64,000 nt of DNA from Actinomycetales bacterium. GTDB lineage: Bacteria; Actinomycetota; Actinomycetes; S36-B12. The translations under genes and the position numbers were made by a program. The DNA lies in assembly GCA_016125355.1 (NCBI GenBank), contig WGLX01000025.1:1-64000 (forward strand), in the 5' to 3' direction. The notes below the pieces were generated by a model. The model was not told the DNA's origin. It was given only the letters and a program-made list of their open reading frames with translations, and ran no database searches. This document shows, one piece after another, positions 41,846 to 49,805 of this stretch (within the stretch, counting starts at the first letter, position 1; each line of letters begins with the position of its first letter).

Positions 41846-43888
41846 GTGGCCGGCCAACGCGCGCCGCGCAGCCTCGCGGACGACCTGCGGCAGCGGTCGG
41901 ACGACGAGCTCGCCGCGCTGCTGCAGCTGCGCCCCGACCTGCTGCACCCGGTTCCCCCGGACTTCACCTCGCTGACCGCACGGGCCACGACGGGTCCGTC
42001 CGTGGCCCGCTGCCTCGACACGCTCGATGCCATGCACCTGCACGTCCTGCGCACGGCGTCGAACCTCACCGCGGAGGAGTCGGTGGGGTACGCCGCGATC
42101 CTCGACGCCGCCTCTGCGGGGCTGCCCCCCGAGGCCCGCGAGGCCTGCGCGAGCGCCCTGGACGGCCTCGTGGTCCGGGCCCTCGTCTGGGGCGCACCGA
42201 CCGCCCTGCGCGCGGTGCTGCCGGCCCGCGAGCTCAATGCGAAGGCCAGGGCACCGCAGTGGCCTCCGCCGGGAGGCTTCCACGGCGAACCGCATGACGC
42301 CACCCATGTCGATGCCCAGGCGGCGCTGCACGCCCGCGAGTCACTCGCCCTCGTGCGCGACCTGCTCGACGACTGGTCGGTGCACCCGCCCGGGGTGCTG
42401 CGCAGCGGCGCCCTCTCCCTACGGGACTTCGCGCACGCGCGGGAGGCCCTGCACGCGGATTGGGCGCGCGCCTCCCTCACCATCGAGGTCGCGCACGCGG
42501 CTCGCCTCCTGCACGACGACGGCGACGAGACACCGCACTGGGTGCCCACCGATCAGTTCGACGCCTGGGTCGGCCAGTCGCCCGCCGAGCAGTGGATCGC
42601 CCTCGTCGAAGCCTGGCTCGACCTGCCGAGACTGCCGTCCCTGGCGGACGCCCGCACGCAGGTGCTGTCCGCCGACCGGGACCGCAGCGCCATCCCGGTG
42701 CTCCGACGCGACACCATCCGGCTCCTGGCCGACCTCCCGCCGGGCGCGTCACTGCCCGAGGCGGAGCTGCTCGCGGTGCTCGACGACCGGCAGCCGCGGC
42801 GAGCCGGCGAGCTGCGCCACCTGGCCGTCTCCGCGACCCTGCGCGAGGGCACGGACCTCGGCGTGCTCGCCGCGGGGGCGCTCAGCACGGCTGCCCGCCT
42901 GCTGCTCGAGCCGCACGTGACGTCGGCGGCCGGGCGCCGCGGGCACGTGACGCGGGTTGCCGAAGCCATCTCCGCTGCCCTGCCGGAGGACGTCGACCAC
43001 GTACTCATCCAGGCCGACCTCACGATCGTCGCCCCCGGTCCGCTTGTGGCCAGTGCCGCGCGCAGCCTGCGCCTGCTGGCCGACGTGGAGTCCCGCGGAC
43101 ACGCGACCGTCTACCGGGTCTCCGAGGATTCCATTCGACGGGGACTCGACGCCGGATGGGACGCTGAGGCGATCCACGCGCTGCTCGCCGACCTCTCGCG
43201 CACCCCCGTTCCGCAGCCCCTGACGTACCTCATCGACGACGCGGCCCGCCGCTACGGGGCCGTGCGGGTGGGGAGTGCACTGGCATACGTGCGCAGTGAC
43301 AACACCGAGGCGCTGACCGCGCTCGTGGCGGATCGGCGGCTGCGCGCCCTGCGGCTGCACCGCATCGCCGACTCCGTGGTCATCAGCCAGGCACCGACCT
43401 CGGAGGTGATCACCGCCCTGCGCTCCGCCGGTTATGCACCGGCAGCCGAGAGCCCGGACGGGGCTGTGGTGATCCGCCGGCCGGAGGACCGCCGCGTGCG
43501 CACGCCGAAGGCCACGCCGGTGGCCCGGCGCCGCGCCCCCGAGGACACGCTCGTCGAGGCCGCGGTGCGGACCCTGCGCGCGGGCGATCGGGCCACGCAC
43601 CGCAGCAGCGCTCCCATCTCGGGACCCGCGGCGGCTGTCGACCTGCCGGGGCTGAGCGCCCTTGCCGTCGTCTCGCTGCTCCGATCCGCGATCGAGGACA
43701 ACGCCCCCGTGTGGATCGGCTACGCCGGTACCGATGGCGAGGTCTCGCAGCAGGTGGTCGATCCCATCCGGCTGGCCGCTGGCGTGCTGACCGCCTTCGA
43801 CCATCGCACGGATTCGGTGCGGCAGTTCTCGATCTCGCGCATCACCGGAGCGGCGGCGGCCACGGACGAGACAGGAGAGGCCTCATGA
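41846..43888 (+). CDS. Helicase-associated domain protein (XPB partner)
   Basis: A 680-residue protein of the actinobacterial family found beside XPB helicase genes. It begins LADDLRQRSDDELAALLQLRPDL, a fold of helices. It ends with a domain like the helicase C-terminal-associated module (ALAVVSLLRSAIEDNAPVWIGYAGTDGE, then RLAAGVLTAFDHRT), reminiscent of WYL-type beta barrels. It has no ATPase motifs of its own. A role in DNA repair with XPB is inferred from the genomic association, though here the two genes are separated by 4.3 kb. GTG 41846 follows the small membrane gene; the stop overlaps the epimerase ATG. Confidence 0.82.
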   Translation: MAGQRAPRSLADDLRQRSDDELAALLQLRPDLLHPVPPDFTSLTARATTGPSVARCLDTLDAMHLHVLRTASNLTAEESVGYAAILDAASAGLPPEAREACASALDGLVVRALVWGAPTALRAVLPARELNAKARAPQWPPPGGFHGEPHDATHVDAQAALHARESLALVRDLLDDWSVHPPGVLRSGALSLRDFAHAREALHADWARASLTIEVAHAARLLHDDGDETPHWVPTDQFDAWVGQSPAEQWIALVEAWLDLPRLPSLADARTQVLSADRDRSAIPVLRRDTIRLLADLPPGASLPEAELLAVLDDRQPRRAGELRHLAVSATLREGTDLGVLAAGALSTAARLLLEPHVTSAAGRRGHVTRVAEAISAALPEDVDHVLIQADLTIVAPGPLVASAARSLRLLADVESRGHATVYRVSEDSIRRGLDAGWDAEAIHALLADLSRTPVPQPLTYLIDDAARRYGAVRVGSALAYVRSDNTEALTALVADRRLRALRLHRIADSVVISQAPTSEVITALRSAGYAPAAESPDGAVVIRRPEDRRVRTPKATPVARRRAPEDTLVEAAVRTLRAGDRATHRSSAPISGPAAAVDLPGLSALAVVSLLRSAIEDNAPVWIGYAGTDGEVSQQVVDPIRLAAGVLTAFDHRTDSVRQFSISRITGAAAATDETGEAS

Positions 43889-44862
43889 CCCGCATCCTCA
43901 TCCTCGGGGGCACTCGGCACGTCGGTCGCGCGGCTGTGGAGCACGCCTTGGCCCTCGGCTGGGAGGTCACGGCGGTCAACCGGGGCATCGGCCGATCTCT
44001 GCCCGACGGCGTCACCTTCGCGCGCGCCGATCGCACCGTGCCAGGAGACCTCGAGCGCGCCCTCGCTGAAGCGGGGGCCTTCGACCTGGTCGTCGACACG
44101 TGGAGCCGGGCGCCGCGCATCGTGCAGGACTCGACCCGCCTGCTCGCGGACCGCACCCCGTGCTACGCGTATGTGTCCAGCATCTCGGTCTACACCTGGC
44201 CGTGGGCGAGCCAGTCGGACGAGTCCGAGCCGGTGGTCGATGCCGATCCGTCGGCGGACCTGACCGACTACGCCGCCGACAAGCGCGGCAGCGAGCTGGC
44301 CGTCCTCGACGCGTTCGGCACCGACCGCTGCCTGCTCGCCCGCGCGGGCCTGATCCTGGGCCCCTATGAGCAGGTGGGCCGGCTGCCCTGGTGGCTGCAC
44401 CGCCTCGCCGAGGGCGGCGAGGTCATCGCGCCGGGGCCGCGCGAGCGGCCGCTGCAGTACATCGACGGCCGCGACCTGGCCGCGTGGCTTGTGGAGGCAC
44501 CGGGTCGCGGTGCGCGTGGGACCGTCAACACGGTCGGCCCGGTCGGCATGACGACGATGGGTGACCTGCTCGACACCGCCGTGTCCGTGACCGGGTCGAC
44601 GGCGCGCCTGCGCTGGCTGACCCCCGAGGAGGTGGCCGAGGCGGGCTGGCAGCCGTGGACCGAACTGCCGATCTGGACGCCCCCGGAGGGCGAGTGGGCC
44701 GCCGTCCATGACGTCGGCACGCGGCGGGCGGCCGCACTCGGGCTCACCTGCCGACCCATGCCGCGGACGGTCGAGGACACCTGGGAATGGCTGCAGAGCG
44801 AGGGCTACCCCGAGACAGTCTTCGACGGCTCGGTCGGCAGCAGCCCCGACGCAGCTCGGTAG
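43885..44862 (+). CDS. NAD-dependent epimerase/reductase-like protein (extended SDR)
   Basis: A 325-residue Rossmann protein. ILILGGTRHVGRAAVEHAL is the dinucleotide-binding loop. YVSSISVYTW and the later DYAADKRGSELAVL give the SDR Ser, Tyr and Lys, with the usual YxxxK spacing altered to YAADK. LQYIDGRDLAAWLVEA is typical of atypical SDR reductases such as isoflavone-reductase-like proteins. ATG 43885 overlaps the previous stop (ATGA), preceded by CAGGAGAGG. The substrate is unknown. Its 3' end overlaps the convergent racemase gene by 119 bp. Confidence 0.82.
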   Translation: MTRILILGGTRHVGRAAVEHALALGWEVTAVNRGIGRSLPDGVTFARADRTVPGDLERALAEAGAFDLVVDTWSRAPRIVQDSTRLLADRTPCYAYVSSISVYTWPWASQSDESEPVVDADPSADLTDYAADKRGSELAVLDAFGTDRCLLARAGLILGPYEQVGRLPWWLHRLAEGGEVIAPGPRERPLQYIDGRDLAAWLVEAPGRGARGTVNTVGPVGMTTMGDLLDTAVSVTGSTARLRWLTPEEVAEAGWQPWTELPIWTPPEGEWAAVHDVGTRRAAALGLTCRPMPRTVEDTWEWLQSEGYPETVFDGSVGSSPDAAR

Positions 44863-45952
44863 ACCACACGGTCAGGTCACGCAGCACCTCCGGGATCGGC
44901 TCGACGCCGATGCCGGGACCGGTCGGCACCCGCAGCCGTCCGTCCTCGAGGACGAACGGCTCGGTCACGTCGACCCGGTAGTAGCGGTCGGAGGCGCTGG
45001 TGTCACCAGGCAGGGTGAAGCCCGGAAGTGCCGCCAGCGCGACGTTGGCGGCACGGCCGATCCCGGTCTCGAGCATGCCGCCGCACCACACGGGCGCATC
45101 GTGCGTGACGGCCACGTCATGGATCTCCTTGGCGGTGAGGTAGCCGCCCACGCGTCCGGGCTTGATGTTGATGATCGAGCACGCCCCGAGCTCGAGCGCC
45201 GAGTCCGCGCTCGCGACCGAGTGGATGGACTCGTCCATGCAGATCGCGGTGCGGCACACCTCGGAGAGGAGCACGTGCCCGTACCAGTCGTCCTCCTCCA
45301 GGGGCTGCTCGTGCAGCAGGAGGTCGAACTCGTCCATGCCCGCCAGGTGCTCGGCATCGCTGCGCTGATAGGCCTGATTGGCATCGGTCTGGAGCCGGAT
45401 GTCCGGCCACTGCCCGCGGACCGCCCCCACCGGCTCGTGGTCCCACCCGGGCTCGATCTTCAGCTTGATGCGCTGGTAGCCCGCGGCCAGGTAGCCCTCC
45501 ACCTCCTCGAGCAGCGCCGGGATGGACTCCGTGGTCGGGATGCCCACGGACACGCCACTGTCAACGAACTCCTTCGTGGCACCGAGGAAGGCGGCGAGCG
45601 AGCGGTCCTGCTCGCGCAGCCAGACGTCGAGCATCGCGGTCGTGAGCGCCGTCTTGGCCATCGGGTGGCCGCGCACGACGGAGAGCGCCCGGCGCGTCTC
45701 GAACGGATCGTCGTCGTCGGACTCCGCGAGGGCGGGCAGCAGGTGGCTGGTGATGACGTCGACCGCCGTGTCGCCGTACTCGTAGCTGTAGCCCGGCCAG
45801 GACATCGTCACGCACTCGCCCCAACCGCTGGTTCCGTCGCCGGACACCGCCTCGACGAGGATGACATCCCGCACCGTCTCCGTGCCGAAGCTGGTGCGGA
45901 ACGGGCGCACCAGCGGGATGTTGAGACGGTGCAGTCGGATGACCTCGATCAT
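44744..45952 (-). CDS. N-succinylamino acid racemase / o-succinylbenzoate synthase (enolase superfamily)
   Basis: A 402-residue enzyme of the muconate-lactonising subgroup. The two acid/base lysines are Lys163-x-Lys165 (RIKLKIEPGW) and Lys264 (INIKPGRVGG). The metal ligands are Asp190, Glu215 and Asp240. The numbering almost equals that of the Amycolatopsis N-acylamino acid racemase. Both OSBS and racemase activities occur in this family. No other men genes are near, while a COG3375 GNAT (overlapping ATGA) and an M20 hydrolase are, which favours the racemase role. About 29 C-terminal residues lie beyond the usual family end, in the part antisense to the epimerase gene. Confidence 0.85.
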   Translation of the reverse strand: MIEVIRLHRLNIPLVRPFRTSFGTETVRDVILVEAVSGDGTSGWGECVTMSWPGYSYEYGDTAVDVITSHLLPALAESDDDDPFETRRALSVVRGHPMAKTALTTAMLDVWLREQDRSLAAFLGATKEFVDSGVSVGIPTTESIPALLEEVEGYLAAGYQRIKLKIEPGWDHEPVGAVRGQWPDIRLQTDANQAYQRSDAEHLAGMDEFDLLLHEQPLEEDDWYGHVLLSEVCRTAICMDESIHSVASADSALELGACSIINIKPGRVGGYLTAKEIHDVAVTHDAPVWCGGMLETGIGRAANVALAALPGFTLPGDTSASDRYYRVDVTEPFVLEDGRLRVPTGPGIGVEPIPEVLRDLTVWSTELRRGCCRPSRRRLSRGSPRSAAIPRCPRPSAAWVGR

Positions 45953-46755
45953 GGTGTCCTCTCCAGGATGTAGCCGTCGGCCACGCTCACTCCGATGATG
46001 CGGTACCCCGCGGCGAAGGCCTCCTGGAGCGCGGCGCGCAGGTCCAGGCGCCAGCGTCCGGCCTCGGCCGGGGCCTCCGCCCGCAGCCGGACGATGTCGT
46101 CGGGCAGATCGATCTCCACGACATCGCGACCGGCCTCGGCGAGTTCCAGAAGGTCCAGCGGCTCGAACCGGCCCGCCAGGGCGGCATAGGCCCGGGGCGA
46201 GTCCAGCCGCCACCAGGCGAACAGCCGGTCCGTGGGGTCTCCGGAGTTGATGCCATCGTCCATGCTGCCGTAGAAGTCGGCCTCGAAGCCGTGGACGTCG
46301 ACGCCCAGCTTGAGGAGGTTGAGCCGCGCGTTCCGGCGCACCAACGGGTCGAAGGTCCACACGATGGTGTCGAGGCCGCTGTCGAGCGCCCAGGCCCGCT
46401 GGTGCAGCTTGATGGCCGAGCCGATGTGCCGGTCACGATGCGGCTCGAGCACGGCGGCCATGTGCGAGTGCAGGTGGTCGTGCCAGCCGTCGCCCGTGCG
46501 ATGACGGCCGACGAACCCGAGGGCGGCGGCGACCGGCACCTCGTCGAGGTAGGCGACGGACGCGTAGCCGCCCGCATGGACGAGGGCGCGCATCAGGTTC
46601 GACGGGATCTGGGTCGCACCGTCCGCACTGGGCCACACGACGTCGAAGATCCGTCGCGCGATGTCGAGGTCGCTAAGGTCGGTGGCGAGACGGATCGCGA
46701 CGCCGGCCCGCTGTTCGGCACGAGCGAGGTCAGCTGCCGGGGAGTGGTCCGTCAC
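45949..46755 (-). CDS. GNAT-fold N-acyltransferase (COG3375-like), probable D-amino acid N-succinyltransferase
   Basis: A 268-residue protein of the large GNAT group that accompanies N-acylamino acid racemases. RLATDLSDLDIARRIFDVVWP opens it, LHSHMAAVLEPHRDRHIGSAIKLHQR is the acyl-CoA binding block, and WTFDPLVRRNARLNLLKLG is the family signature. In Geobacillus kaustophilus the counterpart succinylates D-amino acids from succinyl-CoA, so the same is inferred here. TACGGT (46762-46767) ends exactly six bases before GTG 46755, and the racemase ATG overlaps its stop. Confidence 0.82.
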   Translation of the reverse strand: MTDHSPAADLARAEQRAGVAIRLATDLSDLDIARRIFDVVWPSADGATQIPSNLMRALVHAGGYASVAYLDEVPVAAALGFVGRHRTGDGWHDHLHSHMAAVLEPHRDRHIGSAIKLHQRAWALDSGLDTIVWTFDPLVRRNARLNLLKLGVDVHGFEADFYGSMDDGINSGDPTDRLFAWWRLDSPRAYAALAGRFEPLDLLELAEAGRDVVEIDLPDDIVRLRAEAPAEAGRWRLDLRAALQEAFAAGYRIIGVSVADGYILERTP

Positions 46756-46784
46756 GCGACCACCGTAGCGACCGAGGGAGCAGC

Positions 46785-47915
46785 ATGCGGCCGTCCGAAC
46801 TGCTTGCCGCGGCGGAGGACCTGCTGCCCGCCATGGTCGATGCCACGCAGGCGCTGGTGACGGTGGAGTCCCCGAGCGAGGACGTCGAGGCCTGCCGCGC
46901 CGTCGTGCAGGAGGCGATCGGCATCTTCGAGGCCTGGGTGCCGGAGCCCGCCCGGCTGGAGGAGCATGGCGGCCGGCCCGCCTGGCGCTGGGGCGCCACA
47001 CAGCCTCGGGTGCTCCTGCTCGGGCATCTGGACACGGTCTGGCCCGTGGGCTCACTGGACCGACTGCCGTTCCGCATCGAGGGTGAGCGGCTCCGCGGGC
47101 CGGGCGTGTTCGACATGAAGGCGGGCATCGTCCAGGGCTGGGCGGCCCTCGCCCTCGCGGGGCTGGCGGAGTCCGCAGGCGTGGGCATGCTGCTCACGAC
47201 GGACGAGGAGATCGGCTCGCCGGCGTCACGGGCCCTGATCGCCGAGGCCTCGGGCCGGGCCGAGGCGGTGCTCGTGCTGGAGCCGTCCCTCGACGGCGCG
47301 CTGAAGACGGCCCGCAAGGGGACGTCCTGGTACGTCTTCGACGTGCAGGGCCGGGCCGCGCACGCCGGCCTGGACCCGGACCGTGGCGTCAACGCACTCC
47401 TCGGCGCGGCCGAGCTGGCGCTGGAGACGCGAGCCTGGGGAGCTGCCCAGCGCGGCACGACGGTGACCCCGACGATCCTGCGCGCCGGCACAACCAGCAA
47501 CACCGTACCGGCTGAGGCGCACCTGACCCTGGACGTGCGGGCGTGGACGACGGACGAGCAGGTACGGGTGGACCGGCTGGTACGCGGCTGGTCGTCCGAG
47601 GGGCTGCCCGTGGAGGTCTCGATCAGCGGAGGCATCGACCGCCCGGCTATGGAGGAGACGGCGAGTGCTGACCTGTTCATCCTCGCCCAGGGCATCGCCA
47701 TGGACCTCGGGCTTGAGCCGCTGCACGGGCGGGCCGTCGGCGGGGCGAGTGACGGCAACCTCACGGCGGCCGCGGGCATCCCCACGCTGGACGGACTGGG
47801 GCCGGTCGGCGACGGCGCGCACGCCGATCACGAGTGGACGAGCATCCCCGCGATGGCGCAGCGGGCCGCCCTCCTGGCCACCCTCCTGTCCCGCCTCACC
47901 CCACCCACGAGTTGA
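46785..47915 (+). CDS. M20-family metallohydrolase, probable N-succinyl-L-amino acid desuccinylase
   Basis: A 376-residue zinc amidohydrolase. The metal and catalytic residues are visible: LLGHLDTVWP (His, catalytic Asp), GPGVFDMKAG (bridging Asp), LTTDEEIGS (catalytic Glu pair), LVLEPS and GDGAHADHEW. A dimerisation lid lies at about residues 175-290. It is closest in pattern to carboxypeptidase G2-like proteins. Placed 29 bp from the divergent GNAT-racemase operon, it likely removes the acyl group from the racemised product. It starts behind GAGGGAG. The stop codon TGA lies inside the palindromic element that follows. Confidence 0.86.
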   Translation: MRPSELLAAAEDLLPAMVDATQALVTVESPSEDVEACRAVVQEAIGIFEAWVPEPARLEEHGGRPAWRWGATQPRVLLLGHLDTVWPVGSLDRLPFRIEGERLRGPGVFDMKAGIVQGWAALALAGLAESAGVGMLLTTDEEIGSPASRALIAEASGRAEAVLVLEPSLDGALKTARKGTSWYVFDVQGRAAHAGLDPDRGVNALLGAAELALETRAWGAAQRGTTVTPTILRAGTTSNTVPAEAHLTLDVRAWTTDEQVRVDRLVRGWSSEGLPVEVSISGGIDRPAMEETASADLFILAQGIAMDLGLEPLHGRAVGGASDGNLTAAAGIPTLDGLGPVGDGAHADHEWTSIPAMAQRAALLATLLSRLTPPTS

Positions 47916-48124
47916 ACCGCTTCCCGGCTCAAATCTGCAGATTGAGCCGGTTTCGCGGTGGATCTGCGCAGTTGAACCGCTTGCCCCGACGACACTCACG
48001 CGCCGCGTTCGTCGACGGCGCCCTGTGGCGTCCGAGGACGCCGAATGGGACCGAGCGGCTCAATTCGGCAGAATCGGGGGGATAGCGGTTCACTTCTGCA
48101 GATTTGAGCCGGGAAGCGGTTCAA
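47905..48124. repeat. Nested palindromic element, copy B
   Basis: The core is bounded by a perfect 30-bp inverted repeat (47912-47941 with 48095-48124). The first 24 bases (47905-47928) are shared with copy A at 23605. Between the arms are further copies of the short unit: GTTGAACCGCTT near 47971 and GAGCGGCTCAATTC near 48053, and a partial unit just before the right arm. The centre is unlike copy A. The left end supplies the stop codon of the M20 gene; the right end is 18 bases before the XPB start codon. Confidence 0.85.
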
Positions 48125-48142
48125 ATCTGAGGAGGGACTGCC

Positions 48143-49798
48143 GTGACCGACGGCCCGTTGATCGTGCAGAGCGACAAGACGCTGCTGCTCGAAGTCGACC
48201 ACGAGGCGGCAGCGGACTGCCGCAAGGCGATCGCCCCCTTCGCGGAGCTCGAACGCGCGCCTGAGCACATCCACACCTACCGGCTGACCCCCCTCGGCCT
48301 GTGGAACGCCCGCGCCGCCGGCCACGACGCTGAGCAGGTCGTCGACACCCTGATCCGCTACTCCCGCTATCCCGTCCCCCACGCCCTGCTCATCGACGTG
48401 GCCGAGACGATGGCCCGCTACGGACGCCTCCAGCTGAACAACCACCCGGTGCACGGGCTGGTCCTGCAGTCCATCGACGCCCCCGTGCTCGAGGAGGTGC
48501 TGCGCAGCAAGAAGGTGTCCCCGCTGCTCGGCGCGCGGGTGGACGACACCACGGTCATCGTCCACCCGAGTGAACGCGGTCACCTCAAGCAGGCGTTGGT
48601 CAAGCTCGGCTGGCCTGCGGAGGACGTGGCCGGCTACGTCGACGGCGAGCGGCACGCGATCGGCCTGCAGGCCGAGGAATGGCAGCCCCGGCCATACCAG
48701 ACCGAGGCCGCCGAGGGCTTCTGGCACGGCGGCTCGGGAGTCGTCGTCCTGCCGTGCGGCTCCGGCAAGACCATCGTCGGTGCGCTCGCGATGGCCCTCG
48801 CCCAGGCAACGACCCTCATCCTCGTGACCAACACCGTGGCCGCCCGTCAGTGGCGCGATGAACTGCTGCGGCGCACGACGCTCACCGCGGACGAGATCGG
48901 CGAGTACTCCGGCGCCCGCAAGGAGATCCGCCCGGTGACCATCGCCACCTACCAGGTCATGACGACGAAGCGCCAGGGCATCTACCCGCACCTGGAGGTC
49001 TTCGACACCCGCGACTGGGGCCTGATCATCTACGACGAGGTGCACCTGCTGCCCGCACCGATCTTCCGATTCACAGCCGACATCCAGTCCCGCCGCCGAC
49101 TCGGCCTGACGGCCACGCTCGTCCGCGAGGATGGCCGCGAGGGCGACGTCTTCTCCCTCATCGGCCCCAAGAGGTACGACGCGCCGTGGAAGGACATCGA
49201 GGCACAGGGCTACATCGCGCCGGCCGACTGCATCGAGGTGCGGGTGACGATGCCGGAGAGCGATCGCATGGCTTACGCCATGGCCGAGCCGGAGGACCGC
49301 TACCGGCTCGCGTCGTGCGCCCCCGAGAAGCTGCGCATCGTCGAGGAGATCACCAAGCGCCACGAGGACGACCAGGTGCTCGTGATCGGCCAGTACCTCG
49401 ACCAGCTGGCCGAGCTGGGCGAACACCTCGACGCCCCGGTCATCACCGGCGAGACGCCGGTGCGTGCACGGGAGCGGCTGTTCGAGTCGTTCCGCCAGGG
49501 CGAGATCCGGGTGCTCGTGGTGAGCAAGGTCGCCAACTTCTCCGTCGACCTGCCGGAGGCCGGCGTCGCCATCCAGGTCAGCGGCACCTTCGGCTCACGG
49601 CAGGAGGAGGCCCAGCGTCTCGGACGGGTGCTCCGGCCGAAGGCCGACGGGCGCGGTGCCCACTTCTACTCGGTCGTGACGCGCGACACCGTCGATGCCG
49701 ACTTCGCCCAGCACCGCCAGCGCTTCCTCGCGGAGCAGGGCTACGCGTACCGCATCGTGGACGCCGACGACATCCACTCGGGCACGTGGGAGGCGTGA
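48143..49798 (+). CDS. DNA repair helicase XPB
   Basis: A 551-residue SF2 helicase of the bacterial XPB (ERCC3-like) type. An N-terminal damage-recognition region of about 170 residues precedes Walker A (VVLPCGSGKTIVG), the IIYDEVHLLPAP DEVH box, LGLTATLVRED, the RED motif region, and motif VI SGTFGSRQEEAQRLGR. It unwinds DNA 3' to 5' and is thought to work in repair. Its usual partner, the helicase-associated protein, lies 4.3 kb upstream. GTG 48143 follows TGAGGAGGGA, which adjoins the right end of the palindromic element, so the element must be transcribed in its leader unless a promoter lies within it. Confidence 0.94.
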   Translation: MTDGPLIVQSDKTLLLEVDHEAAADCRKAIAPFAELERAPEHIHTYRLTPLGLWNARAAGHDAEQVVDTLIRYSRYPVPHALLIDVAETMARYGRLQLNNHPVHGLVLQSIDAPVLEEVLRSKKVSPLLGARVDDTTVIVHPSERGHLKQALVKLGWPAEDVAGYVDGERHAIGLQAEEWQPRPYQTEAAEGFWHGGSGVVVLPCGSGKTIVGALAMALAQATTLILVTNTVAARQWRDELLRRTTLTADEIGEYSGARKEIRPVTIATYQVMTTKRQGIYPHLEVFDTRDWGLIIYDEVHLLPAPIFRFTADIQSRRRLGLTATLVREDGREGDVFSLIGPKRYDAPWKDIEAQGYIAPADCIEVRVTMPESDRMAYAMAEPEDRYRLASCAPEKLRIVEEITKRHEDDQVLVIGQYLDQLAELGEHLDAPVITGETPVRARERLFESFRQGEIRVLVVSKVANFSVDLPEAGVAIQVSGTFGSRQEEAQRLGRVLRPKADGRGAHFYSVVTRDTVDADFAQHRQRFLAEQGYAYRIVDADDIHSGTWEA

Positions 49799-49805
49799 GC
49801 AGGGC

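Noticed and set aside
44744-45952. Naming this gene menC as part of menaquinone synthesis
   Set aside because: No other men genes are near. The COG3375 GNAT and M20 neighbours fit the N-succinylamino acid racemase pathway better, although both activities exist in the family.
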